From: Streptomyces solicavernae
GTDB lineage: Bacteria; Actinomycetota; Actinomycetes; Streptomycetales; Streptomycetaceae
Assembly (NCBI RefSeq): GCF_029968095.1
Contig: NZ_JASCIR010000013.1
Location: 103,880-167,879 of the forward strand
Length of the DNA stretch: 64,000 bases
Direction of reading: 5' to 3'
Both the position numbers and the translations under genes were made by a program. Below are positions 1 through 9,378 of this stretch, in pieces. Each line of letters opens with the position of its first letter. The stretch's first letter is position 1. The notes below the pieces were generated by a model. That model worked only from the letters and a program-made list of their open reading frames with translations, did not search any database and was not told the DNA's origin.

Positions 1-2159
1 GCGCGGGCGTTGGCGGTGACGGGCTTGACCTGGTCGGCCTTCTCCTGGGCTTCTTCGGCGGTCTCGACCTCGGGGTTGGCGAGCTGTTCCCACTCGTCGA
101 GGAGGGAGGAGTCGACCTGGCGGACCATCTCGCCGAGCCAGGCGATGAGGTCTTCGAGGTCGTCGGACTTGAGGTCGTCAGGAATGGTGTGTTCCAGCGC
201 CTTGTACGCGCTCGCCAGGTAGCGGAGGACGATTCCTTCGGTCCGTGCAAGCTCGTAGAGCGACGTGAACTCCGTGAATGACAGGGCGCGTTCGTACATG
301 TCGCGGATCACGGACTTCGGCGACACCGGGTGGTCGCCAACCCACGGGTGGCTGCGCCGGTAGAGCCCGTACGCGTGCCAGAGCAGCTCCTCAAGCGGCT
401 TCGGGTAAGAGACGTCCTGGAGCCGTTCCATCCGCTCCTCGTATTCGACGCCGTCGGCCTTCATCTGGCCGACGGCCTCGCCGCGCGCCTTGTTCTGCTG
501 GGCGGCGAGGATCTGGCGGGGGTCGTCGAGGGTGGATTCGACGACGGACACCATGTCGAGGGCGTACGACGGGGATTCGGGGTCGAGGAGTTCGAACGCG
601 GCGAGGGCGAACGTCGACAGGGGCTGGTTGAGGGCGAAGTCCTGCTGCAGGTCGACGGTGAGGCGCACGATGCGGCCGGTGGCGTCGGGCTCGTCGAGCT
701 TCTCGACGACTCCGCCGTCGAGGAGGGAGCGGTAGATGGCGATGGCCCGGCGGATGTGCCGGATCTGGTTCTTGCGCGGCTCGTGATTGTCCTCAAGGAG
801 GCGGCGCATGGCTTCGAAGGCGTCGCCGGGGCGGGCGATCACCGACAGGAGCATGGTGTGGGTGACGCGGAACCGTGAGTTCAGCGGCTCGGGTTCGGAG
901 GCGATGAGCTTCTCGAAGGTGTTCTCGGTCCAGCCGACGAAACCTTCCGGCGCCTTCTTGCGGACGACTTTGCGGCGCTTCTTCGGGTCGTCTCCGGCCT
1001 TGGCGAGGGCCTTTTCGTTCTCGATGACGTGCTCGGGTGCCTGGGCGACCACGAATCCGGCGGTGTCGAATCCGGCCCGGCCCGCGCGTCCCGCGATCTG
1101 GTGGAACTCGCGGGCCCGCAGCACGCGTACACGGTTGCCGTCGTACTTCGCGAGGGCGGTGAACAGCACGGTCCTGATGGGTACGTTGACGCCGACGCCG
1201 AGAGTGTCCGTGCCGCAGATGACCTTGAGGAGTCCGGCCTGGGCGAGCTTTTCGACGAGGCGGCGGTACTTGGGCAGCATGCCCGCGTGGTGTACGCCGA
1301 TGCCGTGGCGTACGTAACGGGAGAGGTTGCGGCCGAACTTGGTGGTAAAGCGGAAGTTGCCGATCAGCTCGGCGATCTCTTCCTTCTCGGCTTTGGTGCA
1401 CATGTTGATGCTCATCAGGGACTGGGCGCGTTCGACGGCCTGTGCCTGGGTGAAGTGCACGATGTAGACGGGCGCCTGCTTCGTTTCGAGCAGTTCCGTG
1501 AGCGTCTCGGTGATGGGTGTGATGCGGTATTCGTACGAGAGCGGCACGGGCCGGGTTGCAGAGCGGACCACGGAGGTGGGGCGGCCGGTGCGGCGCGTGA
1601 GGTCCTTCTCGAACATGGAGACGTCGCCGAGGGTCGCCGACATCAGGACGAACTGGGCCTGCGGGAGTTCGAGCAGCGGGATCTGCCAGGCCCAGCCGCG
1701 GTCGGGTTCCGCGTAGAAGTGGAACTCGTCCATCACGACCTGGCCGATGTCGGCGTCCTTGCCGTCGCGCAGTGCGATGGAGGCGAGGATCTCGGCGGTG
1801 CAGCAGATGACCGGTGCGTCGGCGTTGACGGAGGCGTCGCCGGTGAGCATGCCGACGTTCTCGGTGCCGAAGAGCTTGCACAGGTCGAAGAACTTCTCGC
1901 TGACCAGGGCCTTGATCGGCGCGGTGTAGAAGGTGACCTTGTCGGCGGCCAGGGCGGCGAAGTGGGCGCCCGCGGCGACGAGGCTCTTGCCGGACCCGGT
2001 GGGCGTGGACAAGATCACGTTGGCGCCGGAGACCACTTCGATCAGTGCCTCTTCCTGGGCCGGATAGAGAGTGATGCCCCGTTCCTCGGTCCATGACGAG
2101 AAGGCGTCGAAGAGGGCATCGGGGTCGGCGTCCGGCGGCAGCTGATCGATAAGGGTCAC
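1..2159 (-). CDS. DEAD/DEAH-box RNA helicase with DUF3516-type C-terminus (3' end outside window)
   Basis: Superfamily 2 helicase expected to unwind RNA using ATP; the physiological target is not known. About 719 codons are in the window and the C-terminus runs off the left edge. Reading from the GTG at 2159, the protein has Walker A TPTGSGKS, a DEFH box in VVMDEFHFY, motif III LMSATL, HHAGMLPKYRR and motif VI QIAGRAGRAG. A long helical region typical of actinobacterial DUF3516 helicases follows. An upstream ATG at 2167 hits a stop after three codons, so the GTG is the best start. The gene is divergent from the membrane hydrolase at 2305. The family assignment is firm. Confidence 0.93.
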   Translation of the reverse strand, partial: MTLIDQLPPDADPDALFDAFSSWTEERGITLYPAQEEALIEVVSGANVILSTPTGSGKSLVAAGAHFAALAADKVTFYTAPIKALVSEKFFDLCKLFGTENVGMLTGDASVNADAPVICCTAEILASIALRDGKDADIGQVVMDEFHFYAEPDRGWAWQIPLLELPQAQFVLMSATLGDVSMFEKDLTRRTGRPTSVVRSATRPVPLSYEYRITPITETLTELLETKQAPVYIVHFTQAQAVERAQSLMSINMCTKAEKEEIAELIGNFRFTTKFGRNLSRYVRHGIGVHHAGMLPKYRRLVEKLAQAGLLKVICGTDTLGVGVNVPIRTVLFTALAKYDGNRVRVLRAREFHQIAGRAGRAGFDTAGFVVAQAPEHVIENEKALAKAGDDPKKRRKVVRKKAPEGFVGWTENTFEKLIASEPEPLNSRFRVTHTMLLSVIARPGDAFEAMRRLLEDNHEPRKNQIRHIRRAIAIYRSLLDGGVVEKLDEPDATGRIVRLTVDLQQDFALNQPLSTFALAAFELLDPESPSYALDMVSVVESTLDDPRQILAAQQNKARGEAVGQMKADGVEYEERMERLQDVSYPKPLEELLWHAYGLYRRSHPWVGDHPVSPKSVIRDMYERALSFTEFTSLYELARTEGIVLRYLASAYKALEHTIPDDLKSDDLEDLIAWLGEMVRQVDSSLLDEWEQLANPEVETAEEAQEKADQVKPVTANAR

Positions 2160-2304
2160 ACCCCCATCTTGCCTGCCCGCACCCCCGATCCGGGAACCGG
2201 AGGTCGGGGGGAAGATCACGAGCGTTACGCTGTGCCGTCGACCGGGCGCCCGGTCATGCGTCAACTGGGCGTCAGTACAACGAGAATGGGGGCGGGCAAC
2301 GGCC

Positions 2305-3096
2305 ATGATGGGTCCAGCACACTCACTGTCGGGAGCGGCGGCCTGGCTGGGGGTGGGAGCGGCGGCGGCTGCCGCGGGGCATCCGATGCCCTGGCCGGTT
2401 CTCGTGGTCGGCGCTCTGATCTGTGCGGGCGCGGCACTGGCCCCCGACCTGGACCACAAGTCGGCCACGATCTCCCGCGCCTTCGGCCCGGTTTCGCGCG
2501 GCCTCTGCGAGGTGGTGGACAAGCTCTCGTACGCCGTCTACAAGGCGACAAAATCCCGGCAGGACTCGCGGCGGACGGGCGGGCATCGCACGCTGACGCA
2601 CACGTGGCTGTGGGCGGTCCTGATCGGCGGGGGTGCGTCGGTGGGCGCGATCACCGGGGGGCGGTGGGCGGTTCTCGCGATCCTGTTCGTGCATCTGGTG
2701 CTGGCGGTCGAGGGGCTGTTGTGGCGGGCTGCGCGGGTGTCGAGCGATGTCCTGGTGTGGCTGCTCGGTGCGACGAGTGCGTGGATCCTCGCGGGTGTGC
2801 TCGACGAGCCGGGCAACGGCTCGGACTGGCTGTTCACGGCGCCCGGCCAGGAGTATCTGTGGCTGGGGCTGCCGATCATCCTGGGTGCGCTCGTCCATGA
2901 CATCGGCGATGCGCTGACGGTGTCGGGCTGCCCGATCCTGTGGCCGATCCCGATTGCGGGCAAGCGCTGGTACCCGATGGGGCCGCCGAAGGCGATTCGG
3001 TTCCGCGCGGGCAGCTGGGTGGAGCTGAAGGTGCTGATGCCGGTGTTCATGCTGCTCGGCGGTGTGGGCGGGGCGGCTGCGCTGAACGTCATCTAG
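2305..3096 (+). CDS. YdjM-like metal-dependent hydrolase, integral membrane protein
   Basis: A 263-residue protein of the LexA-binding/YdjM membrane hydrolase family (DUF457). Metal-ligand-like motifs are dispersed between hydrophobic segments: GPAHSLSG near the N-terminus, APDLDHKSAT around residue 50, GHRTLTHTW around residue 95 and LVHDIGDALT near residue 198. Five or six membrane segments are visible. The substrate is unknown for the family. Tandem ATG codons lie at 2305 and 2308 and either may be used. It is monocistronic and divergent from the helicase. Confidence 0.85.
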   Translation: MMGPAHSLSGAAAWLGVGAAAAAAGHPMPWPVLVVGALICAGAALAPDLDHKSATISRAFGPVSRGLCEVVDKLSYAVYKATKSRQDSRRTGGHRTLTHTWLWAVLIGGGASVGAITGGRWAVLAILFVHLVLAVEGLLWRAARVSSDVLVWLLGATSAWILAGVLDEPGNGSDWLFTAPGQEYLWLGLPIILGALVHDIGDALTVSGCPILWPIPIAGKRWYPMGPPKAIRFRAGSWVELKVLMPVFMLLGGVGGAAALNVI

Positions 3097-3406
3097 GTCA
3101 GCGCCACCCAGGCATGCGCCCGCGGGCAGCCGGGGCAGCCGTCCGGTCGCCCCCGCCTCGCAGTCGCCCTCCATAGCTAACCCTCGACTTCAGGGTGAGA
3201 CTCCACTCGATCGTCAGATCAGGCACGGCATCCCCGGGACTTGTAGGACACGGTCTTAGTTAGTGCTCAACTCCGCTTCATGCCGCTCACCCCTCTGCTC
3301 TCAGCGAAGGTGCTGCCCTGTGGGAACGTCCCATTCCGGGTGGTCCGGGGCGTAGATTCGAGATGTGTTCGGGCGGTGGGAACAGTCACGATTCGGGGAG
3401 GGCACA
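3097..3406. other. Gene-free gap upstream of the SDR gene
   Basis: I find no credible coding frame here. The only notable structure is a short inverted repeat, ACCCT-N7-AGGGT, around 3180-3197, and AT-richer sequence near 3255-3280 that could hold a promoter for the SDR gene. Confidence 0.4.
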
Positions 3407-4150
3407 GTGGGAGTTCTGCGGGGCAAGACGGCGGTCGTCACCGGGGGCTCGCGGGGCATCGGCCGGGCGATCGTCGAGCGCCTGGCCCATGACGGGGCGA
3501 GCGTGGTGTTCAACTACGCGCAGAGCACCGAGGCGGCGGCCGAGGTCGTACGAGCGGTCGAGGAGGCCGGCGGCAGCGTCCATGGCGTGCAGCTGGACCT
3601 GGCCCAGCGAGGGGCCCCGGAGCGCCTGATGGAGATCGCCGGCGAACGGTTCGGCGGACTCGACGTCCTGGTGAACAACGCCGCGCTCAACTGCTCGGTG
3701 GTACCGCTTGCGGAGACGGAGGAGGACGTGTTCGACAGGGCAATGGCGGTCAACGCCAAGGCCGCGTTCCTGACCATCCGGTACGCGGCCCGGCACATGC
3801 GCGACGACGGCCGCATCATCACCATCTCCACGCTCAACACCGTCCGCCCGGCCCCGCAGAACGCCCCGTACGCAGCGAGCAAGGGCGCGATCGAGCAGCT
3901 GACCGCCGTGGCGGCGCAAGAGCTCGGGCCCCGGGGCATCACCGCGAACTCGGTCTCACCCGGCGCGACCGACACCGATCTCCTACGAGGCACCAACTCG
4001 GCCGAGAGCCTGGAGATGGCCGTCGCGATGACCCCGCTCCGCAGACTTGGCCGGCCCTCCGACGTGGCCGACGTGGTCGGCTTCCTGGCGGGGCCGGACG
4101 GGAGATGGGTCACGGGGCAGAACATCCGGGCGACGGGAGGCATCGGCTGA
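3407..4150 (+). CDS. SDR family oxidoreductase
   Basis: Classical short-chain dehydrogenase/reductase of about 247 residues that should use NAD(P)H on a carbonyl or alcohol substrate; the substrate cannot be read from the sequence. The cofactor motif TGGSRGIG is at the N-terminus, NNAA about 80 residues later, and the catalytic Ser (ISTLN) and YAASK lie in the middle. The frame is open upstream to an ATG at 3365, but the GTG at 3407 sits behind GGGGAGGGC at suitable spacing and begins where the family usually begins, so I chose it. The cofactor-half preference is not decided. Confidence 0.88.
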   Translation: MGVLRGKTAVVTGGSRGIGRAIVERLAHDGASVVFNYAQSTEAAAEVVRAVEEAGGSVHGVQLDLAQRGAPERLMEIAGERFGGLDVLVNNAALNCSVVPLAETEEDVFDRAMAVNAKAAFLTIRYAARHMRDDGRIITISTLNTVRPAPQNAPYAASKGAIEQLTAVAAQELGPRGITANSVSPGATDTDLLRGTNSAESLEMAVAMTPLRRLGRPSDVADVVGFLAGPDGRWVTGQNIRATGGIG

Positions 4151-4254
4151 GGCAGGGAGGCGCACCGGGGGCATACGGGGATAGTCGGGGCGCGGGCGTC
4201 GACGTGGAGACAGGCACGGGCCTCCAGCGCCGCTCAGCTCCGGCACGCACCGGA

Positions 4255-6036
4255 TCATCCGTGCCAGGACCGCCACAGGGCTGCGTACGCCCCGTCCGCG
4301 GCGACCAGCTCGTGATGGCTGCCCAGCTCGCTGATCCGGCCCTGCTCGACGACCGCGATCACGTCGGCATCGTGTGCCGTGTGCAGGCGGTGCGCGATGG
4401 CGACGACAGTGCGGCCGTCGAGTACGCGGGCCAGTGACCGCTCCAGGTTCCGCGCGGCCCGCGGGTCGAGCAGGGAGGTTGCCTCGTCCAGGACCAGCGT
4501 GTGCGGATCGGCAAGGACCAGACGGGCCAGCGCGATCTGCTGGGCCTGCGCCGGGGTGAGGGTGAAGCCGCCCGAGCCAACCTCGGTGTCGAGGGCGTCG
4601 TCGAGCGCCCGCGCCCAGGTGTCGGCGTCGACCGCGCCGAGCGCCGCCCACAGTTCGGCGTCCTGCGCGTCGGACCTGGCGAGGAGCAGGTTGTCGCGCA
4701 GTGAACCGACGAACACGTGATGTTCCTGGTTGACGAGGGCGACGTGCTCGCGGACCCGTTCCGCGGGCATGCGGGACAGCTCCGCGCCGCCGAGGGCGAC
4801 CGAGCCGGTACGGGGGCCGTAGATCCCGGCGAGCAGCCGGCCGAGGGTGGACTTGCCCGCGCCGGACGGCCCGACCAGTGCGACCCGGCTGCCGGGCCGT
4901 ACCGACAGGGACACCTGGCGCAGTACGTCGACGCCCGGCCGGTACGCGAAGTGCACGTGGTCCGCCGTGACCTCGCGCCCGTCGGGGGTGACGGACGTGT
5001 CGCCGGCGCCCGGCTCGATCTCGCGGACGCCCACGAGCCGGGCCAGGGACACCTGGGCCACCTGCAGCTCGTCGTACCACCTGAGGATCAGGTTCACCGG
5101 GTCGACCATCATCTGGGCGATCAGGGCGCCGGTCGTCAGCTGGCCGACGTCGATCCAGCCCTGCAGGACGAAGACGCCGCCGATGAGCAGTACCGAGGCC
5201 AGGACGGTGACGTGTGTGGCATTGATGACGGGGAAGAGGACGGAACGGAGGTAGAGGGTGTATCGCTCCCAGGCGGTCCATTCCTGGACGCGCTGGTCGG
5301 ACAGGGCGACGCGGCGGTCACCGAGCCGGTGTGCCTCCACGGTGCGCCCCGCGTCCACGGTCTCCGTGAGCGCGGCCGCCACGGCGGCGTACCCGGCGGC
5401 CTCCGAGCGGTATGCGGACGGGGCGCGCTTGAAGTACCAGCGGCAGCCGATGACCAGCGCGGGCACGGCGAGGAGCACTGCTAGCGCGAGTGGCGGCGAG
5501 GTGAAGGCCAGACCGCCGAGGAGCAGTCCGATCCACACCACGCCGATGGTCACCTGCGGCACCGCCTCGCGCATGGCGTTGGCCAGCCGGTCGACGTCCG
5601 TGGTGATCCGGGACAGCAGGTCACCGGTGCCGGCGCGCTCCAGGACACCGGGCGGCAGGCCGACGGAGCGGATCAGGAAGTCCTCGCGCAGGTCGGCCAG
5701 CATCTGCTCGCCGAGCATCGCGCCGCGCAGCCGGACGAGGCGGATGAATACCGCCTGCAGGACGAGCGCGACGGTGAACAGCCCGATGGCGCGGCCCAGT
5801 TGGAGGTCGCCGGTGCCGTCGGCGGCATGCTGCACGAGATCACCGAGGAGGGTGGGGCCGACCATGGACGCGATCACTGCGACCGCGTTGACGCCGATGA
5901 GCAGGGCGAAGGCCTTGCGGTGCCGGCCGAGCAGCTCGCGCGTGTACGCGCGCACCGTCCCGGGGCTGCCCACCGGCAGCGTCTCCGTGGTGCGGGGAGC
6001 CGCCGGGTCGTACGCCGGCGGCGCCAGGCCGATCAT
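4255..6036 (-). CDS. ABC exporter half (permease-ATPase) with degenerate signature motif
   Basis: A 593-residue fused membrane/ATPase subunit. Six membrane segments lie in residues 40-320 and the ATPase domain in about 350-593. Walker A is intact (GPSGAGKS, 389-396), as are Walker B (TLVLDEA, 513-519) and the switch histidine (AHRLHT, His549). The ABC signature is not LSGGQ but LTPAQ (493-497). Its ATG overlaps the stop of the upstream partner gene by ATGA, so the two are translationally coupled and almost surely form a heterodimer. The partner supplies a normal LSGGQ and lacks Walker A, giving one working and one dead ATP site. The substrate is unknown. Confidence 0.92.
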   Translation of the reverse strand: MIGLAPPAYDPAAPRTTETLPVGSPGTVRAYTRELLGRHRKAFALLIGVNAVAVIASMVGPTLLGDLVQHAADGTGDLQLGRAIGLFTVALVLQAVFIRLVRLRGAMLGEQMLADLREDFLIRSVGLPPGVLERAGTGDLLSRITTDVDRLANAMREAVPQVTIGVVWIGLLLGGLAFTSPPLALAVLLAVPALVIGCRWYFKRAPSAYRSEAAGYAAVAAALTETVDAGRTVEAHRLGDRRVALSDQRVQEWTAWERYTLYLRSVLFPVINATHVTVLASVLLIGGVFVLQGWIDVGQLTTGALIAQMMVDPVNLILRWYDELQVAQVSLARLVGVREIEPGAGDTSVTPDGREVTADHVHFAYRPGVDVLRQVSLSVRPGSRVALVGPSGAGKSTLGRLLAGIYGPRTGSVALGGAELSRMPAERVREHVALVNQEHHVFVGSLRDNLLLARSDAQDAELWAALGAVDADTWARALDDALDTEVGSGGFTLTPAQAQQIALARLVLADPHTLVLDEATSLLDPRAARNLERSLARVLDGRTVVAIAHRLHTAHDADVIAVVEQGRISELGSHHELVAADGAYAALWRSWHG

Positions 6037-7970
6037 GCTGTCTCCTCGATCTCAAGGCCGCGGCCGGCCATGCCGACCTGGGTGGGGTCGCCCGAGCCGG
6101 GCTCGCCGCCGGCGCGGTGTTGCGGTTCCTCGTCCGTGTCCCGTATCACCACGGCGTCCGTGTCCCGTGTCACCTCGGCGTCCGTGTCCCGTGTCACCTC
6201 GGCGTCCGTCTCCCGTGTCACCACGGCCCGGTAGCGCGGGTGGGTGTGGACGAGTTCGCGGTGTACGCCGACCGCTGCGACCTCGCCTTCGTGGACGAAC
6301 GCCACACGCTCGGCCCGGTCCAGGAGCAGCGGGGACGAGGTGCAGACGACGGTGGTGCGGCCCCGGCGCAGGGCGCGTAGGCCGTCCGCGATCCGCGCCT
6401 CGGTGTGCGAGTCGACCGCGGACGTCGGCTCGTCCAGGACGAGCACCTCCGGGTCGGTCACCAGCGACCGGGCGAGGGCCAGGCGTTGGCGTTGGCCGCC
6501 GGAGAGCGACCGGCCGCGTTCGGTGATCGGCGCCTCCATCGGGTCGTCGTCCACCGAGTTCTGGGCGAGCGCGTCGAGCACGTCGGAGCACTCCGCCGCG
6601 GTCAGGGCGTCGGCGACGGAGACCTTGCCGGAGGCCGGAACGTCGAGCAGTTCACGCAAGGTGCCGGAGAGCAGGACCGGGTCCTTGTCCTGTACGAGGA
6701 CGGCGGCGCGGGCGGCCGCGAGGGGAAGGGAGTCGAGCTGGGTGCCGCCGAGTCGTACAGAAGGAGCGGGGGTGTCGAACGCGGCGTGCCCGCCGAGCCG
6801 TTCGGCGAGGCGACCCGCCTCGTCGGGGTCCCCGCACACCACGGCCGTGAGACACCCTTCGGGTGCCAGCAGCCCGGTCGCGGGGTCGCAGAGGTCGCCG
6901 GTGGGGGCGGCAGCCCCCGAAGCGGTTCCCCCCGCAGCCGCGCCCGGAGCCCTCGAACCCGGAGCCTCCGCAGTGCCCCGCTCCAACGACAGCACACGCG
7001 CGGCGCGTTTCGCCGAAGGACGGGAGAAGGAGTACGCCATGGCGATCTCTTCGAAGTGACGGAGCGGGTAGCCCAGCAGCATCACCGCGCTGTAGACGGT
7101 GACGAGTTCACCGACCGTGATGCGTCCGTCCCGTACGAGACCGAGGCCGTGCCAGACCACGGCGATGAGCAGCAGGCCCGGGAGCAGTACTTGCACGGCG
7201 GTGATCAGGGACCACATGCGGGCGCTGCGTACGGCGGCGCGGCGCACGTCCTGCGAGGCGCGACGGTAACGGTCGAGGAAGAGGTCCTCGCCGCCGATGC
7301 CGCGGAGCACGCGCAGCCCGGCCACCGTGTCGGAGGCGAGCTCGGTGGCCTTGCCCGCCTTCTCGCGCTGGGCGTCCGCGAGCCGGGTGGCGCGCGGGAG
7401 CAACGGCAGGACGCCGAGGCCGACGAGAGGCATGCCGATGGCGACGACGAGACCGAGGTCAGGTTGGTAGAGCACGAGCCCCACGCACACCAGGACGACG
7501 GTCAGAGCCGCGGCGGTGAACCGGGAGACCGCCTCCACGAACCAGCCGATCTTCTCCACGTCCCCGGTCGACACCGCGACCACCTCACCGGCGGCGACCC
7601 GTCGGGTCAGGGCCGCACCCAGATACGCGGTTCTGCGGGCGAGGAGCTGCTGGACGCGGGCCGCAGCGGTGATCCAGTTGGTGACGGCGGTGCGATGCAG
7701 CATGGTGTCGCCCAGTGCGATACCGACGCCGGACAGGACGAGCAGCAGTCCGGCCACGGCGAGACGCGCACCGGATCGCTCGACGACGGCCTGGACGGCC
7801 AAGCCCACCCCGAACGGCAGGGACATGACGGCGGCGAAGTGCAGCAGGCCCCAGGCGAGCGACTTGAGCTGACCGGCTGGCTGGTTGCGTCCGAGCCACC
7901 ACAGGAACCGGGGGCCCGAGCGGGCGTCGGGCACACCCGGGTCGGCGTACGGAAGATCGCTGATCTGCAT
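6033..7970 (-). CDS. ABC exporter half with degenerate Walker A and H-loop
   Basis: A 645-residue partner of the following ABC half-transporter. Membrane segments occupy residues 40-310. In the ATPase domain the Walker A position reads CGDPDEAGR (379-387) with no Gly-Lys-Ser, and the switch histidine is replaced (VVCTSSP, Ser545). Signature LSGGQ (489-493) and Walker B VLVLDEP (509-515) are intact. Its defects are therefore the mirror image of those in its partner. The tail carries four 8-residue repeats of the type AEVTRDTD (about 585-616). The ATG at 7970 was chosen because the long upstream open frame has no transporter sequence; its ribosome site is weak. Confidence 0.9.
   Translation of the reverse strand: MQISDLPYADPGVPDARSGPRFLWWLGRNQPAGQLKSLAWGLLHFAAVMSLPFGVGLAVQAVVERSGARLAVAGLLLVLSGVGIALGDTMLHRTAVTNWITAAARVQQLLARRTAYLGAALTRRVAAGEVVAVSTGDVEKIGWFVEAVSRFTAAALTVVLVCVGLVLYQPDLGLVVAIGMPLVGLGVLPLLPRATRLADAQREKAGKATELASDTVAGLRVLRGIGGEDLFLDRYRRASQDVRRAAVRSARMWSLITAVQVLLPGLLLIAVVWHGLGLVRDGRITVGELVTVYSAVMLLGYPLRHFEEIAMAYSFSRPSAKRAARVLSLERGTAEAPGSRAPGAAAGGTASGAAAPTGDLCDPATGLLAPEGCLTAVVCGDPDEAGRLAERLGGHAAFDTPAPSVRLGGTQLDSLPLAAARAAVLVQDKDPVLLSGTLRELLDVPASGKVSVADALTAAECSDVLDALAQNSVDDDPMEAPITERGRSLSGGQRQRLALARSLVTDPEVLVLDEPTSAVDSHTEARIADGLRALRRGRTTVVCTSSPLLLDRAERVAFVHEGEVAAVGVHRELVHTHPRYRAVVTRETDAEVTRDTDAEVTRDTDAVVIRDTDEEPQHRAGGEPGSGDPTQVGMAGRGLEIEETA
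6132..6227. repeat. Four 24-bp tandem repeats inside an ABC transporter gene
   Basis: Four consecutive 24-bp units at 6132, 6156, 6180 and 6204; the two middle units are identical. The period is a multiple of three, so it encodes an acidic/basic octapeptide repeat in the C-terminal tail beyond the ATPase fold. Confidence 0.95.
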
Positions 7971-8136
7971 GACGTCCCAGAGTCGGTCGGTGCACTGAGG
8001 AAGGGGAGGAAACCGTGCAAGGCTGACTCCGGAACGGGGGTTGAGGCAAACGGTTTTCTGCCTCCGTGCAAAGAACCGGTCATTCCTGCGGCGTACGGAG
8101 CACTCACCGGTGGAGACGGTGACGCAGGGTGCGACG

Positions 8137-9063
8137 ATGGGGCGTATGCGCATATCGGGGACGCTCAGGGGGCGGATGACTGCCGGTACCCCTGCCGGTA
8201 CCCCTGCCGGTACCTCTGTCGGGATGGCTCTCGTGATGGTGCTCGCTCTGACTGCCCTTACGTCGTGTGGTGCGACGGGCAACGGGAGTTCGGGCGACAA
8301 GGCGGCGGCCGGGGACCGAGCGGCGGCCGGGGGCCGATCCGGGACGACCGGGAACGCATCCTCCGGAAAGGGCGGGAGCTCGTCCGGCGAACGTACGCGG
8401 CAGCGCACCCAGAACCTCGAACGCCTCCCCGATGTGGGCCCCGCCCTGCACCGGCGCATCCCCGCCCAGTCACGCCAGGTCCTGGTGGTCCGGGGCGAGG
8501 GGGAGGACTCGGCGAAGTCCACGGTGTTCCTGTACGAGAAGCGCGAGAACCACGAAGACCCCAAGAACCACGAAGGCGTCAAGAACCGCAAGAACCACCA
8601 CAATCACCGCGCGACCTGGGACCGCACCCGCAGTTGGCCCGCGCACAACGGAAAGCGCGGCTGGACGACCGATCACCGTGAGGGCGACAAGCGCAGCCCG
8701 GTCGGGGTGTTCACGCTGAGCGACGCGGGCGGTGTGCTGGCCGCGCCGGACGCCCGCCTCCCGTACACGCACTCCCCGGCGTTCCAGGCATCGCGCACCT
8801 GGCCCAAGAGGTACTGGCACGACTTCGATCACGTGATCGCCATCGACTACAACCGCGTCAGGGGCACCTCGCCCAATGACCCGAACCGTCCGCAGGGCCA
8901 GTCCAAGGGCGGCTACATCTGGCTGCACCTCGACCATGGCAGCGGCACGTCGGGCTGCGTGAGTGTGTCCAAGTCGGCGATGCAGTACCTGTTGCGGGAA
9001 CTGGACCCCAAGGCCCACCCGGTGATCGTCATGGGCGACAAGGGCAACCTCGGCTCGGCCTGA
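8137..9063 (+). CDS. L,D-transpeptidase-like (YkuD fold) lipoprotein
   Basis: An exported protein of about 308 residues. A hydrophobic signal ends in the lipobox LTSC, followed by a long Gly/Ser/Lys-rich linker. The C-terminal half carries HLDHGSGTSGCVSVS, the His-and-Cys signature of YkuD-type L,D-transpeptidases, which cross-link peptidoglycan through 3-3 bonds. A second motif, GDKRSPVGVF, matches the usual KxTPxG start of the domain. The region before it is rich in His and Asn (NHRKNHHNH type). The frame is open to 8041; ATGs at 8137 and 8146 are both possible starts. The signal region includes three 12-bp repeats (8183-8215) giving TPAG units. The enzyme class is probable; activity is inferred. 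Confidence 0.75.
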   Translation: MGRMRISGTLRGRMTAGTPAGTPAGTSVGMALVMVLALTALTSCGATGNGSSGDKAAAGDRAAAGGRSGTTGNASSGKGGSSSGERTRQRTQNLERLPDVGPALHRRIPAQSRQVLVVRGEGEDSAKSTVFLYEKRENHEDPKNHEGVKNRKNHHNHRATWDRTRSWPAHNGKRGWTTDHREGDKRSPVGVFTLSDAGGVLAAPDARLPYTHSPAFQASRTWPKRYWHDFDHVIAIDYNRVRGTSPNDPNRPQGQSKGGYIWLHLDHGSGTSGCVSVSKSAMQYLLRELDPKAHPVIVMGDKGNLGSA

Positions 9064-9070
9064 ACGTCGC

Positions 9071-9150
9071 CCACCCGCCCGAATGCCCGCGGACCCGCTC
9101 GAATGCCCGCCCACCCGCCCGAATGCCCGCGCACCCGCGCGAATGCCCGC
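9071..9150. repeat. Four 20-bp tandem repeats just after a stop codon
   Basis: Units of 20 bp at 9071, 9091, 9111 and 9131, each ending GAATGCCCGC. The array begins seven bases after the stop of the transpeptidase-like gene. The rest of the gap to 9378 holds no gene I can support. Confidence 0.9.
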
Positions 9151-9338
9151 GCCTCCCGTGACGCCCGCGCTGCCCGCGTGCACCCCTCGCGTGGTCTGAC
9201 GCGCTCACACGCCTGCCCGCACGCCCTCCCCGGCCCTCACGCGCCCACCCCTTGTAGCAAGATCCAAGATTTACGGGGATCTGACACGGACGTCTTCTCC
9301 CACGCTCATCTCTCAGTCAGAGTGACGCCGCGCGGAAG

Positions 9339-9356
9339 TTGGTTTCCGCATACCAA
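9339..9356. promoter_or_regulatory. Inverted repeat upstream of the dctA-like gene
   Basis: TTGGT and ACCAA arms with an 8-bp spacer lie about 20 bp before the start codon. The pattern resembles GntR/FadR-type operators, but only five bases per arm match, so this is tentative. Confidence 0.3.
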
Positions 9357-9378
9357 AAGTTATCTGGGAGGAGTGCCC

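Noticed and set aside
3180..3197. ACCCT-N7-AGGGT as a MerR-type operator.
   Set aside because: Only five-base arms and no MerR gene nearby; too weak to call.
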